From: HGM20899 sp964615195
Lineage (GTDB): Bacteria; Pseudomonadota; Gammaproteobacteria; Enterobacterales; Succinivibrionaceae
Reading direction: 5' to 3'
NCBI GenBank assembly: GCA_964615195.1
Contig: CAZTNG010000011.1
Coordinates: forward strand, 1-39,774
Length of the DNA stretch: 39,774 bases
The notes beneath the pieces were generated by a model. That model worked only from the letters and a program-made list of their open reading frames with translations, was not told where the DNA came from and searched no databases. How positions within the stretch are numbered: the stretch's first letter is position 1; each line of letters begins with the position of its first letter. The position numbers were made by a program, and so were the translations under genes. Shown here piece by piece: positions 19,191-27,258 of this stretch.

Positions 19191-19241
19191 AAATAGCAAA
19201 AAATAAAATTACATTTTTCATTAGAATTAGTTTTGCTATTT
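19191..19241 (+). repeat. Inverted repeat before the DUF3334 gene
   Basis: AAATAGCAAAA (19191-19201) recurs inverted as TTTTGCTATTT (19231-19241) across a 29-base A/T-rich interval. It ends about 20 bases before the next ATG. It could be an operator or a weak terminator of upstream transcription; the sequence does not decide. Confidence 0.35.
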
Positions 19242-19261
19242 TATTCATCTATGGAGTTAAT

Positions 19262-19984
19262 ATGGGCAAGAAAATTAAGGAAAACAACAACGGTGCAATT
19301 ATAAAAACTACAGACTTTCTACTTAAACTCTGCCATTCTGTAACTTCAGTTTTAACAGAAGCAACCCACCATGATATTAATTTTTCACCAATGGTTCAAA
19401 AAATTAATAAAACATGTTTAAAACCTGACATAGGTTGTTTTGTATTATTTGATGGAGCTTTTTCTGGATTAGTTGTAATCAATTTTACAGGAGATGCAGC
19501 TATGGAAGTTTATTCAAATTATTTACTTAATATGGGACTCCCAAAAGAAGAACTAGCAACAGTGTACACTTCTGATGAAGTGGGCAACGTTATGGGAGAA
19601 TTAATGAATCAGATATTAGGCGATTTCACCTCAAAAATTAGCCAAGATTTGCATACATCAATAACCCAAAGTCAGCCTAAAATGTTAACACTCAATAGAC
19701 AGGTAAGAATTAGTGTTAATGCTAATTTAGATAAACCAAAAGCTCATAGAGTATCATTCTACACAGAAAAAAATAATATTTTTTACATGGAATTAGCCAT
19801 GGATGATACTAATTTTGTGCAAATGGATGATTTCACACCTCAAACAGAAGTTAATCCTGATGAAATTCTAGCAAACGTAGCAGCACAAAAAAAAGAAAAT
19901 AAAGAAAAAAAGGTTGAATCTGCCCCTTCGTCTACTTCACAACAAGACAATGCTGATGATCTCCTTGCATCGTTAGGACTTTAA
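19262..19984 (+). CDS. DUF3334 family protein, CheX-like
   Basis: The 240-residue protein matches my recollection of the DUF3334 family of Vibrio, Shewanella and Aeromonas. Shared stretches include MVQKINKTCLKPDIGCFVLF, GAFSGLVVINF, SDEVGNVMGELMNQILGDF and SQPKMLTLN. The E-V-x-N-x-x-G-E-L-x-N pattern resembles the CheC/CheX phosphatase fold, but no phosphatase activity is established for this family and I do not assign one. A lysine/glutamate-rich, probably disordered tail (about 205-240) ends in DDLLASLGL. A GGAG ribosome binding site lies before the ATG. A hairpin at 20007 follows. Confidence 0.8.
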   Translation: MGKKIKENNNGAIIKTTDFLLKLCHSVTSVLTEATHHDINFSPMVQKINKTCLKPDIGCFVLFDGAFSGLVVINFTGDAAMEVYSNYLLNMGLPKEELATVYTSDEVGNVMGELMNQILGDFTSKISQDLHTSITQSQPKMLTLNRQVRISVNANLDKPKAHRVSFYTEKNNIFYMELAMDDTNFVQMDDFTPQTEVNPDEILANVAAQKKENKEKKVESAPSSTSQQDNADDLLASLGL

Positions 19985-20006
19985 GATACTCACTTTTTTA
20001 TAACAT

Positions 20007-20046
20007 GGTTGTATTTTTTAATATATAATGACAATACAACCTTTTT
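20007..20046 (+). terminator. Hairpin with T-run between the DUF3334 gene and engB
   Basis: GGTTGTATT (20007-20015) pairs with AATACAACC (20033-20041), followed by TTTTT. The 17-base loop is long and contains TATAAT (20024-20029), so the element may double as a promoter region for engB. Confidence 0.5.
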
Positions 20047-20092
20047 CTCAAGTGCTTAAAAACACGTTGAAGTCTTGAATTATAATCAAATC

Positions 20093-20770
20093 ATGCTTAA
20101 TTTTAATAAAACTCACTTTATAACCAGTGCACCAGATATTACAAAATTACCTGATGATATTGGAATTGAAATCGCTTTTATCGGCAGATCAAATGCAGGT
20201 AAATCATCGGCTCTTAACATTCTGACCAATCAAAGAAATTTGGCCAAAACAAGTAAAACTCCAGGACGTACACAATTAATAAACTTATTTGAAATAGAAG
20301 AAAATAGAAGAATTGTTGACTTACCTGGTTATGGTTTTGCCGAGGTTCCTTTAGCTGTAAAAAAGAAATGGCAACGTTCTTTGACAGAATATTTGCAAAA
20401 GCGCCGATCTCTTAAAGCTGTAGTTCTTTTAATGGATATTAGGCATCCTCTAAAAGACTTAGACAGGCAAATAATAACTTGGGCAACTCTTGCAAATTTA
20501 CAAGTTCTTATTCTTCTTACGAAATGCGATAAACTTGCAACAAACGCCCAAAAGAAAGCTTTTGCTGAAGTTAAACACAAACTGATTGAATTCGGTTCAA
20601 GTTACCAAATTGTAATGTTTTCATCACTTAAAGGTACTGGCGTGGAAGAAGCAAAAATAATATTGGACAGATATTACTCTGATTTACATGAAGCTACTTC
20701 AGACACATCAAATATAGTATCAGATGAAAGCGAATTTGATGAAAAAGCATGGAATAATTACGAGGCTTAA
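20093..20770 (+). CDS. engB: Ribosome biogenesis GTP-binding protein EngB (YihA/YsxC)
   Basis: EngB is an essential GTPase needed for late 50S subunit assembly. Motifs are G1 GRSNAGKSS, G2 TPGRTQLIN, G3 DLPGYGFAEV and G4 TKCDK, with the SSLKGTG segment as G5. The ATG at 20093 gives 225 residues and the N-terminus MLNFNKTHFITSAPDI, which lines up with E. coli YihA. An in-frame TTG at 20075 would add six residues and cannot be excluded, as neither has a strong ribosome binding site. The gene ends two bases before gmk, so the two are cotranscribed. The C-terminus is an acidic extension (SDESEFDEKAW). Confidence 0.95.
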   Translation: MLNFNKTHFITSAPDITKLPDDIGIEIAFIGRSNAGKSSALNILTNQRNLAKTSKTPGRTQLINLFEIEENRRIVDLPGYGFAEVPLAVKKKWQRSLTEYLQKRRSLKAVVLLMDIRHPLKDLDRQIITWATLANLQVLILLTKCDKLATNAQKKAFAEVKHKLIEFGSSYQIVMFSSLKGTGVEEAKIILDRYYSDLHEATSDTSNIVSDESEFDEKAWNNYEA

Positions 20771-20772
20771 AT

Positions 20773-21408
20773 ATGAAAGGAACTTTATTTATAATATCTT
20801 CTCCTAGTGGAGCAGGCAAATCTAGTTTATTGAAAGCACTGTTTGATAATTATAATGCTGATAAAAGTATGTATATGTCTGTTTCCCATACGACTAGAAA
20901 AATGAGAGATGGTGAAATAGATGGAGTACACTATCATTTTGTTTCTGAAGATGAATTTAAAAAATTAATTGATAGAAATGCTTTCTATGAATGGGCTCAT
21001 GTTTTTGATAAATATTATGGTACATCAAGAGAACTTGTTCAGGATTCATTGAATAAAGGGCAAGATGTTTTCCTTGACATTGATTGGCAAGGAGCTCAAC
21101 AGATTAGAAAACAAGAACCTTCAGCAAAAAGCGTTTTTATTCTCCCCCCTAGCTTAAATGAGTTAAATTCTAGATTACATAAACGTGGTCAGGATAGTGA
21201 AGAAATCATAGCTGAAAGAATGAATAAGGCTCAAAGAGAAATTAGTCATTACAATGAATATGATTATTGCATAATAAACGATGATTTTAATACAAGTCTA
21301 AGTGCTTTTTGGTCAATTATAAATGCATATAGACACAAGCTTTCATACCAAGAAAGCAAACATAAAGATATAATCAAAAATCTTTTAGAAGGTTATATTA
21401 AAGAGTAG
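20773..21408 (+). CDS. gmk: Guanylate kinase
   Basis: Gmk converts GMP and ATP to GDP and ADP. The 211-residue protein (E. coli 207) has the P-loop SSPSGAGKSS (9-18), the GMP-binding segment VSHTTRKMRDGEIDGVHYHF, YYGTSRE, and the DIDWQGAQQIR motif. It begins two bases after engB. Guanylate kinase feeds the GTP pool from which SpoT's (p)ppGpp derives, and the order gmk-rpoZ-spoT is the enterobacterial one. Here rpoZ has its own strong promoter just downstream. Confidence 0.97.
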   Translation: MKGTLFIISSPSGAGKSSLLKALFDNYNADKSMYMSVSHTTRKMRDGEIDGVHYHFVSEDEFKKLIDRNAFYEWAHVFDKYYGTSRELVQDSLNKGQDVFLDIDWQGAQQIRKQEPSAKSVFILPPSLNELNSRLHKRGQDSEEIIAERMNKAQREISHYNEYDYCIINDDFNTSLSAFWSIINAYRHKLSYQESKHKDIIKNLLEGYIKE

Positions 21409-21454
21409 AACAGCATGTTCATAACTCAGAACAGAAGTAAATAAAGTTTTTTAA

Positions 21455-21483
21455 TTGCCGACCATTATCTTGGGTGATATAAT
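21455..21483 (+). promoter_or_regulatory. Strong promoter of rpoZ
   Basis: TTGCCG (21455-21460) and a perfect TATAAT (21478-21483) are 17 bases apart. TG at 21475-21476 makes it an extended -10. Transcription would begin near 21490, about 24 bases before the rpoZ ATG. Confidence 0.8.
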
Positions 21484-21513
21484 CTGCAAGAATTGATAAA
21501 AAGGAGAGATAAC

Positions 21514-21801
21514 ATGGCTCGTGTTACGGTAGAGGATGCGGTAAAGCAAGTTGGTAATCGTTTTGACTTAGTGCTGATTGCAGCTCGTCGCGCTCGTCAG
21601 ATCTCTGTAAATGGTTGTGATCCATTAGTAGAATTAGAAAATGATAAGCCAACTGTAATAGCTATTCGCGAAATTGAAGAAGGATTAATTTCCGAAGAAT
21701 TCATGGATAAGCAGGATCAGAAAGGTAGATTACGCAAATCTGATGAATACAATGAACAGGTTAGTGTACCAGAGTTGGAAGATATTTCTTTATTCAATTA
21801 A
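21514..21801 (+). CDS. rpoZ: RNA polymerase omega subunit
   Basis: Omega assists assembly of the beta-prime subunit into RNA polymerase and forms part of one ppGpp site. The ATG at 21514 gives 95 residues (E. coli 91) starting MARVTVEDAVKQVGNRFDL, identical in pattern to E. coli RpoZ. It has an AAGGAG ribosome binding site (21501-21506) at the right distance. A reading that extends to a TTG at 21493 would include that site and is rejected. The MAR start residues implicated in ppGpp binding are kept. A strong terminator at 21829 closes the unit. Confidence 0.97.
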   Translation: MARVTVEDAVKQVGNRFDLVLIAARRARQISVNGCDPLVELENDKPTVIAIREIEEGLISEEFMDKQDQKGRLRKSDEYNEQVSVPELEDISLFN

Positions 21802-21828
21802 TATCTATAAATTATTATTTATTCAATG

Positions 21829-21866
21829 TAAGGGAACCTTTTTATAAAAGATTCCCTTATGTTTTT
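21829..21866 (+). terminator. Rho-independent terminator after rpoZ
   Basis: TAAGGGAA (21829-21836) pairs with TTCCCTTA (21852-21859), and the stem continues inward with CTTTT/AAAAG. A TGTTTTT tract follows. Confidence 0.85.
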
Positions 21867-21894
21867 GAGTAACTAGTTTTTAAATAAAACTCCC

Positions 21895-21964
21895 CCACTT
21901 TGCATTTATGCAGACAATATGCTTAATATTGGCTCTTTTTATTCTTGAATAAAAAGCAAAGTGG
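21895..21964 (+). repeat. Nested inverted-repeat cluster before spoT
   Basis: An outer pair CCACTTTGC (21895-21903)/GCAAAGTGG (21956-21964) encloses three smaller palindromes: TGCAT-TT-ATGCA (21901-21912), CAATAT-GCTTA-ATATTG (21915-21931) and CTTTTTATTC-TT-GAATAAAAAG (21935-21956). The outer right arm runs up against the spoT -10 box. The unit could extrude as a cruciform or fold as a cloverleaf-like RNA if transcribed from upstream. Its nature is unknown. Confidence 0.55.
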
Positions 21965-21970
21965 TATAAT
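21962..21970 (+). promoter_or_regulatory. Extended -10 promoter of spoT
   Basis: TGGTATAAT is an exact extended -10 element. There is no good -35 (TTCTTG at 21942-21947 has the right distance but a poor match), as is common for extended -10 promoters. Transcription would start near 21977, giving a leader of about 28 bases. Confidence 0.65.
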
Positions 21971-22004
21971 CAAGCAGTGTTTTGTTTACTAATAAGGTGA
22001 TATC

Positions 22005-24131
22005 TTGTATCTATTTGATAATTTAAAAAAAGTATTAGTAACATACCTTCCTCCTGAGCAGGTAGCAAAAATCGAACAGGCTTTTACTACTGCAAAAAAC
22101 GCACATGAAGGCCAAAACAGGTCAAGTGGAGAACCTTATATTACCCATCCAGTTGCAGTTGCAATAATATTAGCAGAAATGCACTTAGATTGTGATGCAA
22201 TAAGAGCGGCTTTACTACATGACGTTGTTGAAGATACTCCAATTACAGAGGGACAGCTTAGAACTCTTTTTGGGGATACTGTTGCAAATTTAGTTATTGG
22301 TGTTACTAAACTCGATAAATTACAATTTCGTGATCACAAAGAAGCGCAAGCAGAAAATTTCAGAAAAATGATCATGGCTATGACAAGTGACATACGAGTT
22401 ATATTAATTAAACTAGCTGATAGAACTCATAACATGAGAACAATAGGAGCTCTACGACCAGACAAACGACGCCGAATTGCAAAAGAAACATTGGAAATAT
22501 TTGCTCCAATTGCCAATAGATTGGGGATAAACAGTATTAAAAATGAATTACAAGAATTAGGTTTTGAAGCTATGTATCCTATGAGATACAGAATATTAAA
22601 AGAAGCAATAAAAAGAGCAAGAAATAACCGTAAAGAAATAATAGGATCCATTATGGAGGACATAAAAGGACGCCTAAATGAATCCAGTATAGAATATAGA
22701 TTACTCGGTAGGGAAAAGCATATCTATTCTATTTATCTTAAAATGGTACTAAAAGAAATTCAATTCCACGAAATAATGGATGTTTATGGATTTAGAGTAA
22801 TTGTAAAAAATGTAGATAATTGCTATCGTGTTTTGGGACAAATGCATAATTTATTTAAGCCTCGTCCAGGTTCTTTTAAAGATTATATAGCAATTCCTAA
22901 AATTAATGGCTATCAATCATTGCACACATCTCTAGTCGGACCACATGGTGTTCCCATTGAAATTCAAATTAGATCTGAATATATGGATCAAATGGCAGAC
23001 AGAGGTGTCGCTGCACATTGGTTTTACAAACTTAATGGATCTGAACCTACTGATTCAACCGCGCAAATACACGCTCAAAGATGGCTAAAAAATCTACTTG
23101 AATTACAACAAAGTGCTGGTAATTCATTCGAATTCATTGAAAGCGTAAAAAGTGATTTATTCCCAGAAGAAATCTATGTATTTACTCCAGAAGGTAAAAT
23201 TTTTGAACTACCTATAGGCTCAACGCCTGTAGATTTCGCGTATGCTGTTCATTCCGATATAGGTCAACATTGTATAGGTGCGAGAGTAGATCATCACCCA
23301 TACCCATTAACTAGACCTCTTTCATCAGGCCAAAGTGTAGAAATACTCACATCACCTGTCGCTAATCCGAATGCCATGTGGCTAAATAGCGTTATAACGT
23401 CAAAAGCACGTAGCAAGATTAGACAATACCTAAAAAGCTTAAGGGCTGAAGAATGCCAAATTTTGGGAAAAAGATTACTACGAAATGCTTTAGGTAATAT
23501 TAAAATAGAAGATATTTCGGCTAATCATATAGATGTTGTGCTAAAAGAATTTAACGAAAATTCCATTAATGACCTATACACTGATATTGCTTTAGGAAAC
23601 GTATTTACAATTATTGTTGCTAATAGGTTACTTAATCATGAATCAATGGATACGCCAACAGGGACTGTACCTCATGCGACAATTGCACCTTCAGCAATTA
23701 ATGGTACTGGAGGACTAAGCTATGTATTTGGAAATTGTTGTAGACCAATACCTGGAGATCCTATCATTGCGCATGTGAACCCCGGTAAGGGCTTAGTTAT
23801 TCACAATATGAATTGTGCCAATATAAAAATGTCAAATTCTACTGAAAAATGCCTACCTGTAACTTGGGATATGACTACTGCTTGTAATAGTGTTTTTGAG
23901 ACCACGTTGAGAATTGAAATTATTAATTCACAAGGAATTTTAGGTGAAATTAGTAATGCTGTATCCGTAGCTGGTGCAAACATTGATGGTATTAGCTCTG
24001 AAGAAAAAGAAGGTCAAATATATATAATCAACCTTGTAATTACAGTTAGAGACAGAATTCATTTAGCAGATATTATGCGTAAAGTTAAAGCAGTCCCTAA
24101 CGTCATAAAAGTTGTTAGAAAAAAAGCTTAA
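22005..24131 (+). CDS. spoT: Bifunctional (p)ppGpp synthetase/hydrolase SpoT
   Basis: SpoT makes and degrades the alarmone (p)ppGpp. The 708-residue protein (E. coli 702) starts with TTG at 22005 after AAGGTGA (21994-22000); the resulting MYLFDNL N-terminus matches E. coli SpoT. The hydrolase HD domain is intact: His48, His72, Asp73, Glu76, Asp77 and the KLADRTHNMRT segment. The synthetase domain has YGFRVIV, GYQSLHTS and VPIEIQIRS, so its key residues also look intact. A TGS domain (about 385-450) and a C-terminal ACT domain (about 635-705) follow. The pldB-like gene begins one base after the stop codon. Confidence 0.97.
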   Translation: MYLFDNLKKVLVTYLPPEQVAKIEQAFTTAKNAHEGQNRSSGEPYITHPVAVAIILAEMHLDCDAIRAALLHDVVEDTPITEGQLRTLFGDTVANLVIGVTKLDKLQFRDHKEAQAENFRKMIMAMTSDIRVILIKLADRTHNMRTIGALRPDKRRRIAKETLEIFAPIANRLGINSIKNELQELGFEAMYPMRYRILKEAIKRARNNRKEIIGSIMEDIKGRLNESSIEYRLLGREKHIYSIYLKMVLKEIQFHEIMDVYGFRVIVKNVDNCYRVLGQMHNLFKPRPGSFKDYIAIPKINGYQSLHTSLVGPHGVPIEIQIRSEYMDQMADRGVAAHWFYKLNGSEPTDSTAQIHAQRWLKNLLELQQSAGNSFEFIESVKSDLFPEEIYVFTPEGKIFELPIGSTPVDFAYAVHSDIGQHCIGARVDHHPYPLTRPLSSGQSVEILTSPVANPNAMWLNSVITSKARSKIRQYLKSLRAEECQILGKRLLRNALGNIKIEDISANHIDVVLKEFNENSINDLYTDIALGNVFTIIVANRLLNHESMDTPTGTVPHATIAPSAINGTGGLSYVFGNCCRPIPGDPIIAHVNPGKGLVIHNMNCANIKMSNSTEKCLPVTWDMTTACNSVFETTLRIEIINSQGILGEISNAVSVAGANIDGISSEEKEGQIYIINLVITVRDRIHLADIMRKVKAVPNVIKVVRKKA

Positions 24132-24132
24132 A

Positions 24133-25041
24133 ATGGAAAGATGTTTACCTACCCCAAAACATTTAATTACTACTGATGGTATTAAACTGCAAGAGTTACA
24201 ATATATGCCTATAGCTCCTATAGCTCATGTATTGCTCGTACTAGGTAAAAATGAATGTCTATTAAAATATAACGAATTAGCTGAAAATTTAGCAAGTTTT
24301 AAAATTGCTGTTACGGTATATGATCATCGTGGACAAGGTTTTAGTGACAGAATACTAGAAAATAAAGATAAGTGTCATATAAATTCATTTATGCAATATG
24401 TTGACGATCTAGAGTTTATTATAAAGAATAATTCATTAAATATACCTACTTTTATAATAGCCATATCAATGGGAGCAGCGATAACACTAAGATTTTTAAA
24501 AGAAAAACTTTTACCCATAAATTTATATGGTGTTATTTTTATATCTCCATTTTTAGGAATAAAAGCACCTATTCCTATAAGCATATTAAAAGTATTATTA
24601 AAGCTCAAATCATTTATCACCACCAAGGATAGCTATTTTTACAGAAACGACACCTTTAAACCTAGAATTTTTGGTGTCAACGCTAACACTCATGATCAAA
24701 AAAGACATGATGCATATTTTAATCTATATAAAAAATATCCCAACGCAAGACTTGGTGGAATGACAAACCAATGGTTATACGAAGTTCTCAACAATATTTC
24801 AATATTAACAAATGAAAAGTGGGAACTTCCTGTTCCTACTCTTTTTATAATTGCAAATAACGATAATATTGTTAACTCTAATCGTAGTAAAAATTTTGTT
24901 ATGAAACATAACCAAGATCCATTTAAACCAAAGATGAAAATTATTAATAATTCCTTCCATGATTTGCTTTTAGAAAAAGATGAAATTCAATCCATTGCTA
25001 TAAAAACAATTAATGACTTCATTTCATCATTACTTAAATAA
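24133..25041 (+). CDS. pldB: Lysophospholipase L2-like alpha/beta hydrolase
   Basis: PldB-type enzymes hydrolyse lysophospholipids at the inner membrane. The ATG at 24133, one base after the spoT stop, gives 302 residues (E. coli PldB 340). Matching stretches are YNELAENL, VYDHRGQGFSDR, FMQYVDDLEFI and the C-terminal NNSFHDLLLEKDEIQSIA. The nucleophile is Ser112 in AISMG, with Ala in place of the first Gly of GxSxG; a similar AxSxG occurs in E. coli PldB as I recall it. The acid is probably the Asp in NNDNIV and the base the His in FHDLLLE. A reading extended to a TTG at 24112 would overlap spoT and is less likely. Coupling to spoT is unusual but its meaning is unclear. Confidence 0.85.
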   Translation: MERCLPTPKHLITTDGIKLQELQYMPIAPIAHVLLVLGKNECLLKYNELAENLASFKIAVTVYDHRGQGFSDRILENKDKCHINSFMQYVDDLEFIIKNNSLNIPTFIIAISMGAAITLRFLKEKLLPINLYGVIFISPFLGIKAPIPISILKVLLKLKSFITTKDSYFYRNDTFKPRIFGVNANTHDQKRHDAYFNLYKKYPNARLGGMTNQWLYEVLNNISILTNEKWELPVPTLFIIANNDNIVNSNRSKNFVMKHNQDPFKPKMKIINNSFHDLLLEKDEIQSIAIKTINDFISSLLK

Positions 25042-25116
25042 TTTTGTATCTAATTATCAAAAATGAGCTAGTATATATAAGTTCGAAATGTACCATTACA
25101 ACACAAGGTTTTTAAT

Positions 25117-25371
25117 ATGAGTTTAATAGACAAAGATTGTGACAATTTACCTGATGATGAAATGATAGAAGATGAAGATGAAGATGAAAACGTTGAAACA
25201 TTTTACTATACAGATGAGAACGGTTATTGGGAAGAAAATACCATCTTCAATGAAGATGGCGTAGCTTTAGATTCGGATGGCAACCCTTTAAATGACAATG
25301 ATTATCAATACAAAAATGATTTTGACTATAGTCCTTTTGAATTAGATGATGAAGATACTGATGAAAGGTAA
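25117..25371 (+). CDS. Highly acidic small protein of unknown function
   Basis: I do not recognise this 84-residue product. By my count it has 20 Asp and 13 Glu against three Lys/Arg, so about 39 percent of residues are acidic. The runs are arranged around DDEMIEDEDEDEN, FNEDGVALDSDGNPLNDND and FELDDEDTDER. The short alternating DxDG-like stretches could bind divalent cations, but there is no canonical EF-hand. No signal peptide or membrane segment is present. An AAGG ribosome binding site lies before the ATG. Its end overlaps the start of the aldolase-like gene, and a CobW GTPase follows, so it may belong to a metal-related operon; this is inference. Confidence 0.65.
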   Translation: MSLIDKDCDNLPDDEMIEDEDEDENVETFYYTDENGYWEENTIFNEDGVALDSDGNPLNDNDYQYKNDFDYSPFELDDEDTDER

Positions 25372-26011
25372 TGATCTTTTTTTCACAAAAACATTAGAAA
25401 TAATCAAAAAATGTAAAATTATTCCCATAATTGAAGTTTGCTCAATTAATCAAATTGGGAAATTACTTGAATTGTATAATGATGCTGGTTTTCAGAGTAT
25501 GGAAGTCAAGATGTGCGCTCCTTACTCACAACATATCATTAAAGAAATTAAAAACAAATATCCAAATACTTGCATTATGGCAGGAACATGTACCACAATA
25601 ATGGATATTAAAAAAGCTCATTTATTGGGTGTAGATATATTGGTATCACCTGAATTTAATGAAAGTCTGATAAACTACTGTTATAAACAGAATATCCCTT
25701 ACATTCCAAATATCAACTCAGAACAAAACTTATCCACAGCTTACTCTTTAGGTTATAAAGTGGTAAAATTTTATCCTGCCGATAAAATCGGAGGTATTGA
25801 TTTTTTAAGAAAAAACCAAAAAAAATATGACATTCAATTTATGGCATCCGGTGGATTAACACTTAATAAAATACAAATGTATAATAAGGAACCAAATATT
25901 GCTGCTTGCTGCACTTCTCATATAAGCTCAATTAAATTATTAGCTAAAAATGATTGGTATAACATTTGTAAAAATATAGTCTCGGCCAAAAACATAATAA
26001 TGGAGAATTAA
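25361..26011 (+). CDS. Divergent KDPG/KHG aldolase-like protein
   Basis: The protein resembles Eda, the class I aldolase of the Entner-Doudoroff pathway. From ATG 25361 it has 216 residues (E. coli 213); ATGs at 25346 and 25349 are also in frame. The overall (beta-alpha)8 pattern is kept. The Schiff-base lysine is Lys136 in VVKFYPAD, the catalytic Glu is Glu48 in SMEVKM, and Thr76 in MAGT matches Thr73 of Eda. Several substrate-binding positions differ: Arg49 of Eda corresponds to Cys52, Thr161 to Ser163, and the phosphate-binding GGS near the end is replaced by CCT. Aldolase chemistry may be possible, but with an altered substrate. It overlaps the acidic gene by 11 bases and lies one base before the CobW gene. 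Confidence 0.75.
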   Translation: MKGNDLFFTKTLEIIKKCKIIPIIEVCSINQIGKLLELYNDAGFQSMEVKMCAPYSQHIIKEIKNKYPNTCIMAGTCTTIMDIKKAHLLGVDILVSPEFNESLINYCYKQNIPYIPNINSEQNLSTAYSLGYKVVKFYPADKIGGIDFLRKNQKKYDIQFMASGGLTLNKIQMYNKEPNIAACCTSHISSIKLLAKNDWYNICKNIVSAKNIIMEN

Positions 26012-26012
26012 A

Positions 26013-27107
26013 ATGAACAAACTACTATCTCAAGTTCCATTACAAATACTAACAGGATTTTTAGGAAGTGGTAAAACAACTTTATTGAACAAAATTATCA
26101 ACACTCCTAAAATGAAAGGCACTGTATTAATTATTAACGAAGTGGGTGAAATTGGCATTGATGATAAACTAATATCTTCGGAAAGCCCTGTCGTTCTACT
26201 TGATTCTGGATGTATATGTTGTAGTGTCCAAGACGGACTTGTAAATGCTTTACAATTTTTAGCAGATCAAAAACAGCAAGGTGAACTTTCTTTTAATAGA
26301 GTAATCATTGAAACAACAGGAATTGCTGATCCTGCTCCAATTATCACATTATTATTTGATTATATAGAAATTGAATGCAATTACAGTTTTGCAGGCACTA
26401 TTACAGTAATTGACGGTGTGAATGCAAAAGATGAATTGGCTAAAAATTATGAAGCTGTAAAACAAATTGCTCTAGCAGATAAAATCATAATTAGTAAAGA
26501 AGACCGAATATCTAAAAATGATTTGGATATTTTAATAAGTACTGCTACCAATCTGAATCCTTCCGCTAAATTATACACAGCAGGAATTAACAATACCCCT
26601 ATAGAAGCCTTTACTTCATATGATGTTTTTGACACGCCAAAAGATCTAAAAACAATTATGGCTTGGATAAATTCTAAACGCGATGATCTCAAATTAGCAT
26701 CAAGCATTAAGCCTGTCAAATTAAGTAGTGTCTCAACTAATCAAATATTAAAAACACACTCTGACTACCAAACAATTAGTCTTAAATTTGACAAACCTCT
26801 TAATAGAATCAGTGTATTACAAGCATTTAATATGATAAATAATCAATTTGGAAGCTCTGTTTTAAGACTTAAAGGTATTTTTGATTTTGGTGAAGGCTAT
26901 CCATTTATAATACACGGCGTTTGTGGTGAGTGCTATCCTGTGGCAAATCAAGCAGAATGGGAAAATCAAAAACCATTTTCAGAAATGGTTGTCATTGTCT
27001 CACCAAGAATTGCTGCAGATGTTAAGAATATTTTAACAAATATAATATCATTTATAGATGACAACTATAATGACTCAAAATATGATTATGCGTACTCTGA
27101 CGAGTAA
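26013..27107 (+). CDS. CobW/G3E family GTPase, putative metallochaperone
   Basis: COG0523 GTPases deliver metals, often zinc, to client enzymes. The 364-residue protein has Walker A GFLGSGKTT (about 16-24), INEVGEIGID as switch region, the metal-binding CxCC motif in DSGCICCSVQDG, ETTGIADPAP, and G4 in the form SKED. A CobW C-terminal domain (about 250-345) follows with GEGYPFIIHGVCGECYPV. A GGAG ribosome binding site serves the ATG, one base after the aldolase-like gene. The client is not evident; the subfamily (YjiA, YeiR or another) cannot be decided here. The acidic and aldolase-like genes upstream are probably in the same transcript. Confidence 0.9.
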   Translation: MNKLLSQVPLQILTGFLGSGKTTLLNKIINTPKMKGTVLIINEVGEIGIDDKLISSESPVVLLDSGCICCSVQDGLVNALQFLADQKQQGELSFNRVIIETTGIADPAPIITLLFDYIEIECNYSFAGTITVIDGVNAKDELAKNYEAVKQIALADKIIISKEDRISKNDLDILISTATNLNPSAKLYTAGINNTPIEAFTSYDVFDTPKDLKTIMAWINSKRDDLKLASSIKPVKLSSVSTNQILKTHSDYQTISLKFDKPLNRISVLQAFNMINNQFGSSVLRLKGIFDFGEGYPFIIHGVCGECYPVANQAEWENQKPFSEMVVIVSPRIAADVKNILTNIISFIDDNYNDSKYDYAYSDE

Positions 27108-27153
27108 TACTCACAAATTATTTCAAAAATTTTGTTAATCAAAAATTATCTTG

Positions 27154-27192
27154 AATATTTAGCTATTACCTATAAATGAATAGCTAAATATT
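27154..27192. terminator. Perfect 14-bp hairpin between convergent genes
   Basis: AATATTTAGCTATT (27154-27167) and AATAGCTAAATATT (27179-27192) form a perfect stem with an 11-base loop. It lies between the CobW gene and the convergent deiminase-like gene and is symmetrical, so it can serve both. T-tracts are weak on either side. Confidence 0.55.
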
Positions 27193-27258
27193 ACTTACCT
27201 AACTTATCAGTTCAATTGCTTTTGTATATTTAAATTATAACTATGTCACAATAATTTG

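Noticed and set aside
24466..24474. AISMG in place of the GxSxG nucleophile elbow in the pldB-like protein
   Set aside because: As I recall, E. coli PldB itself has Ala at the first position (AHSMG), so this is not a lost motif.
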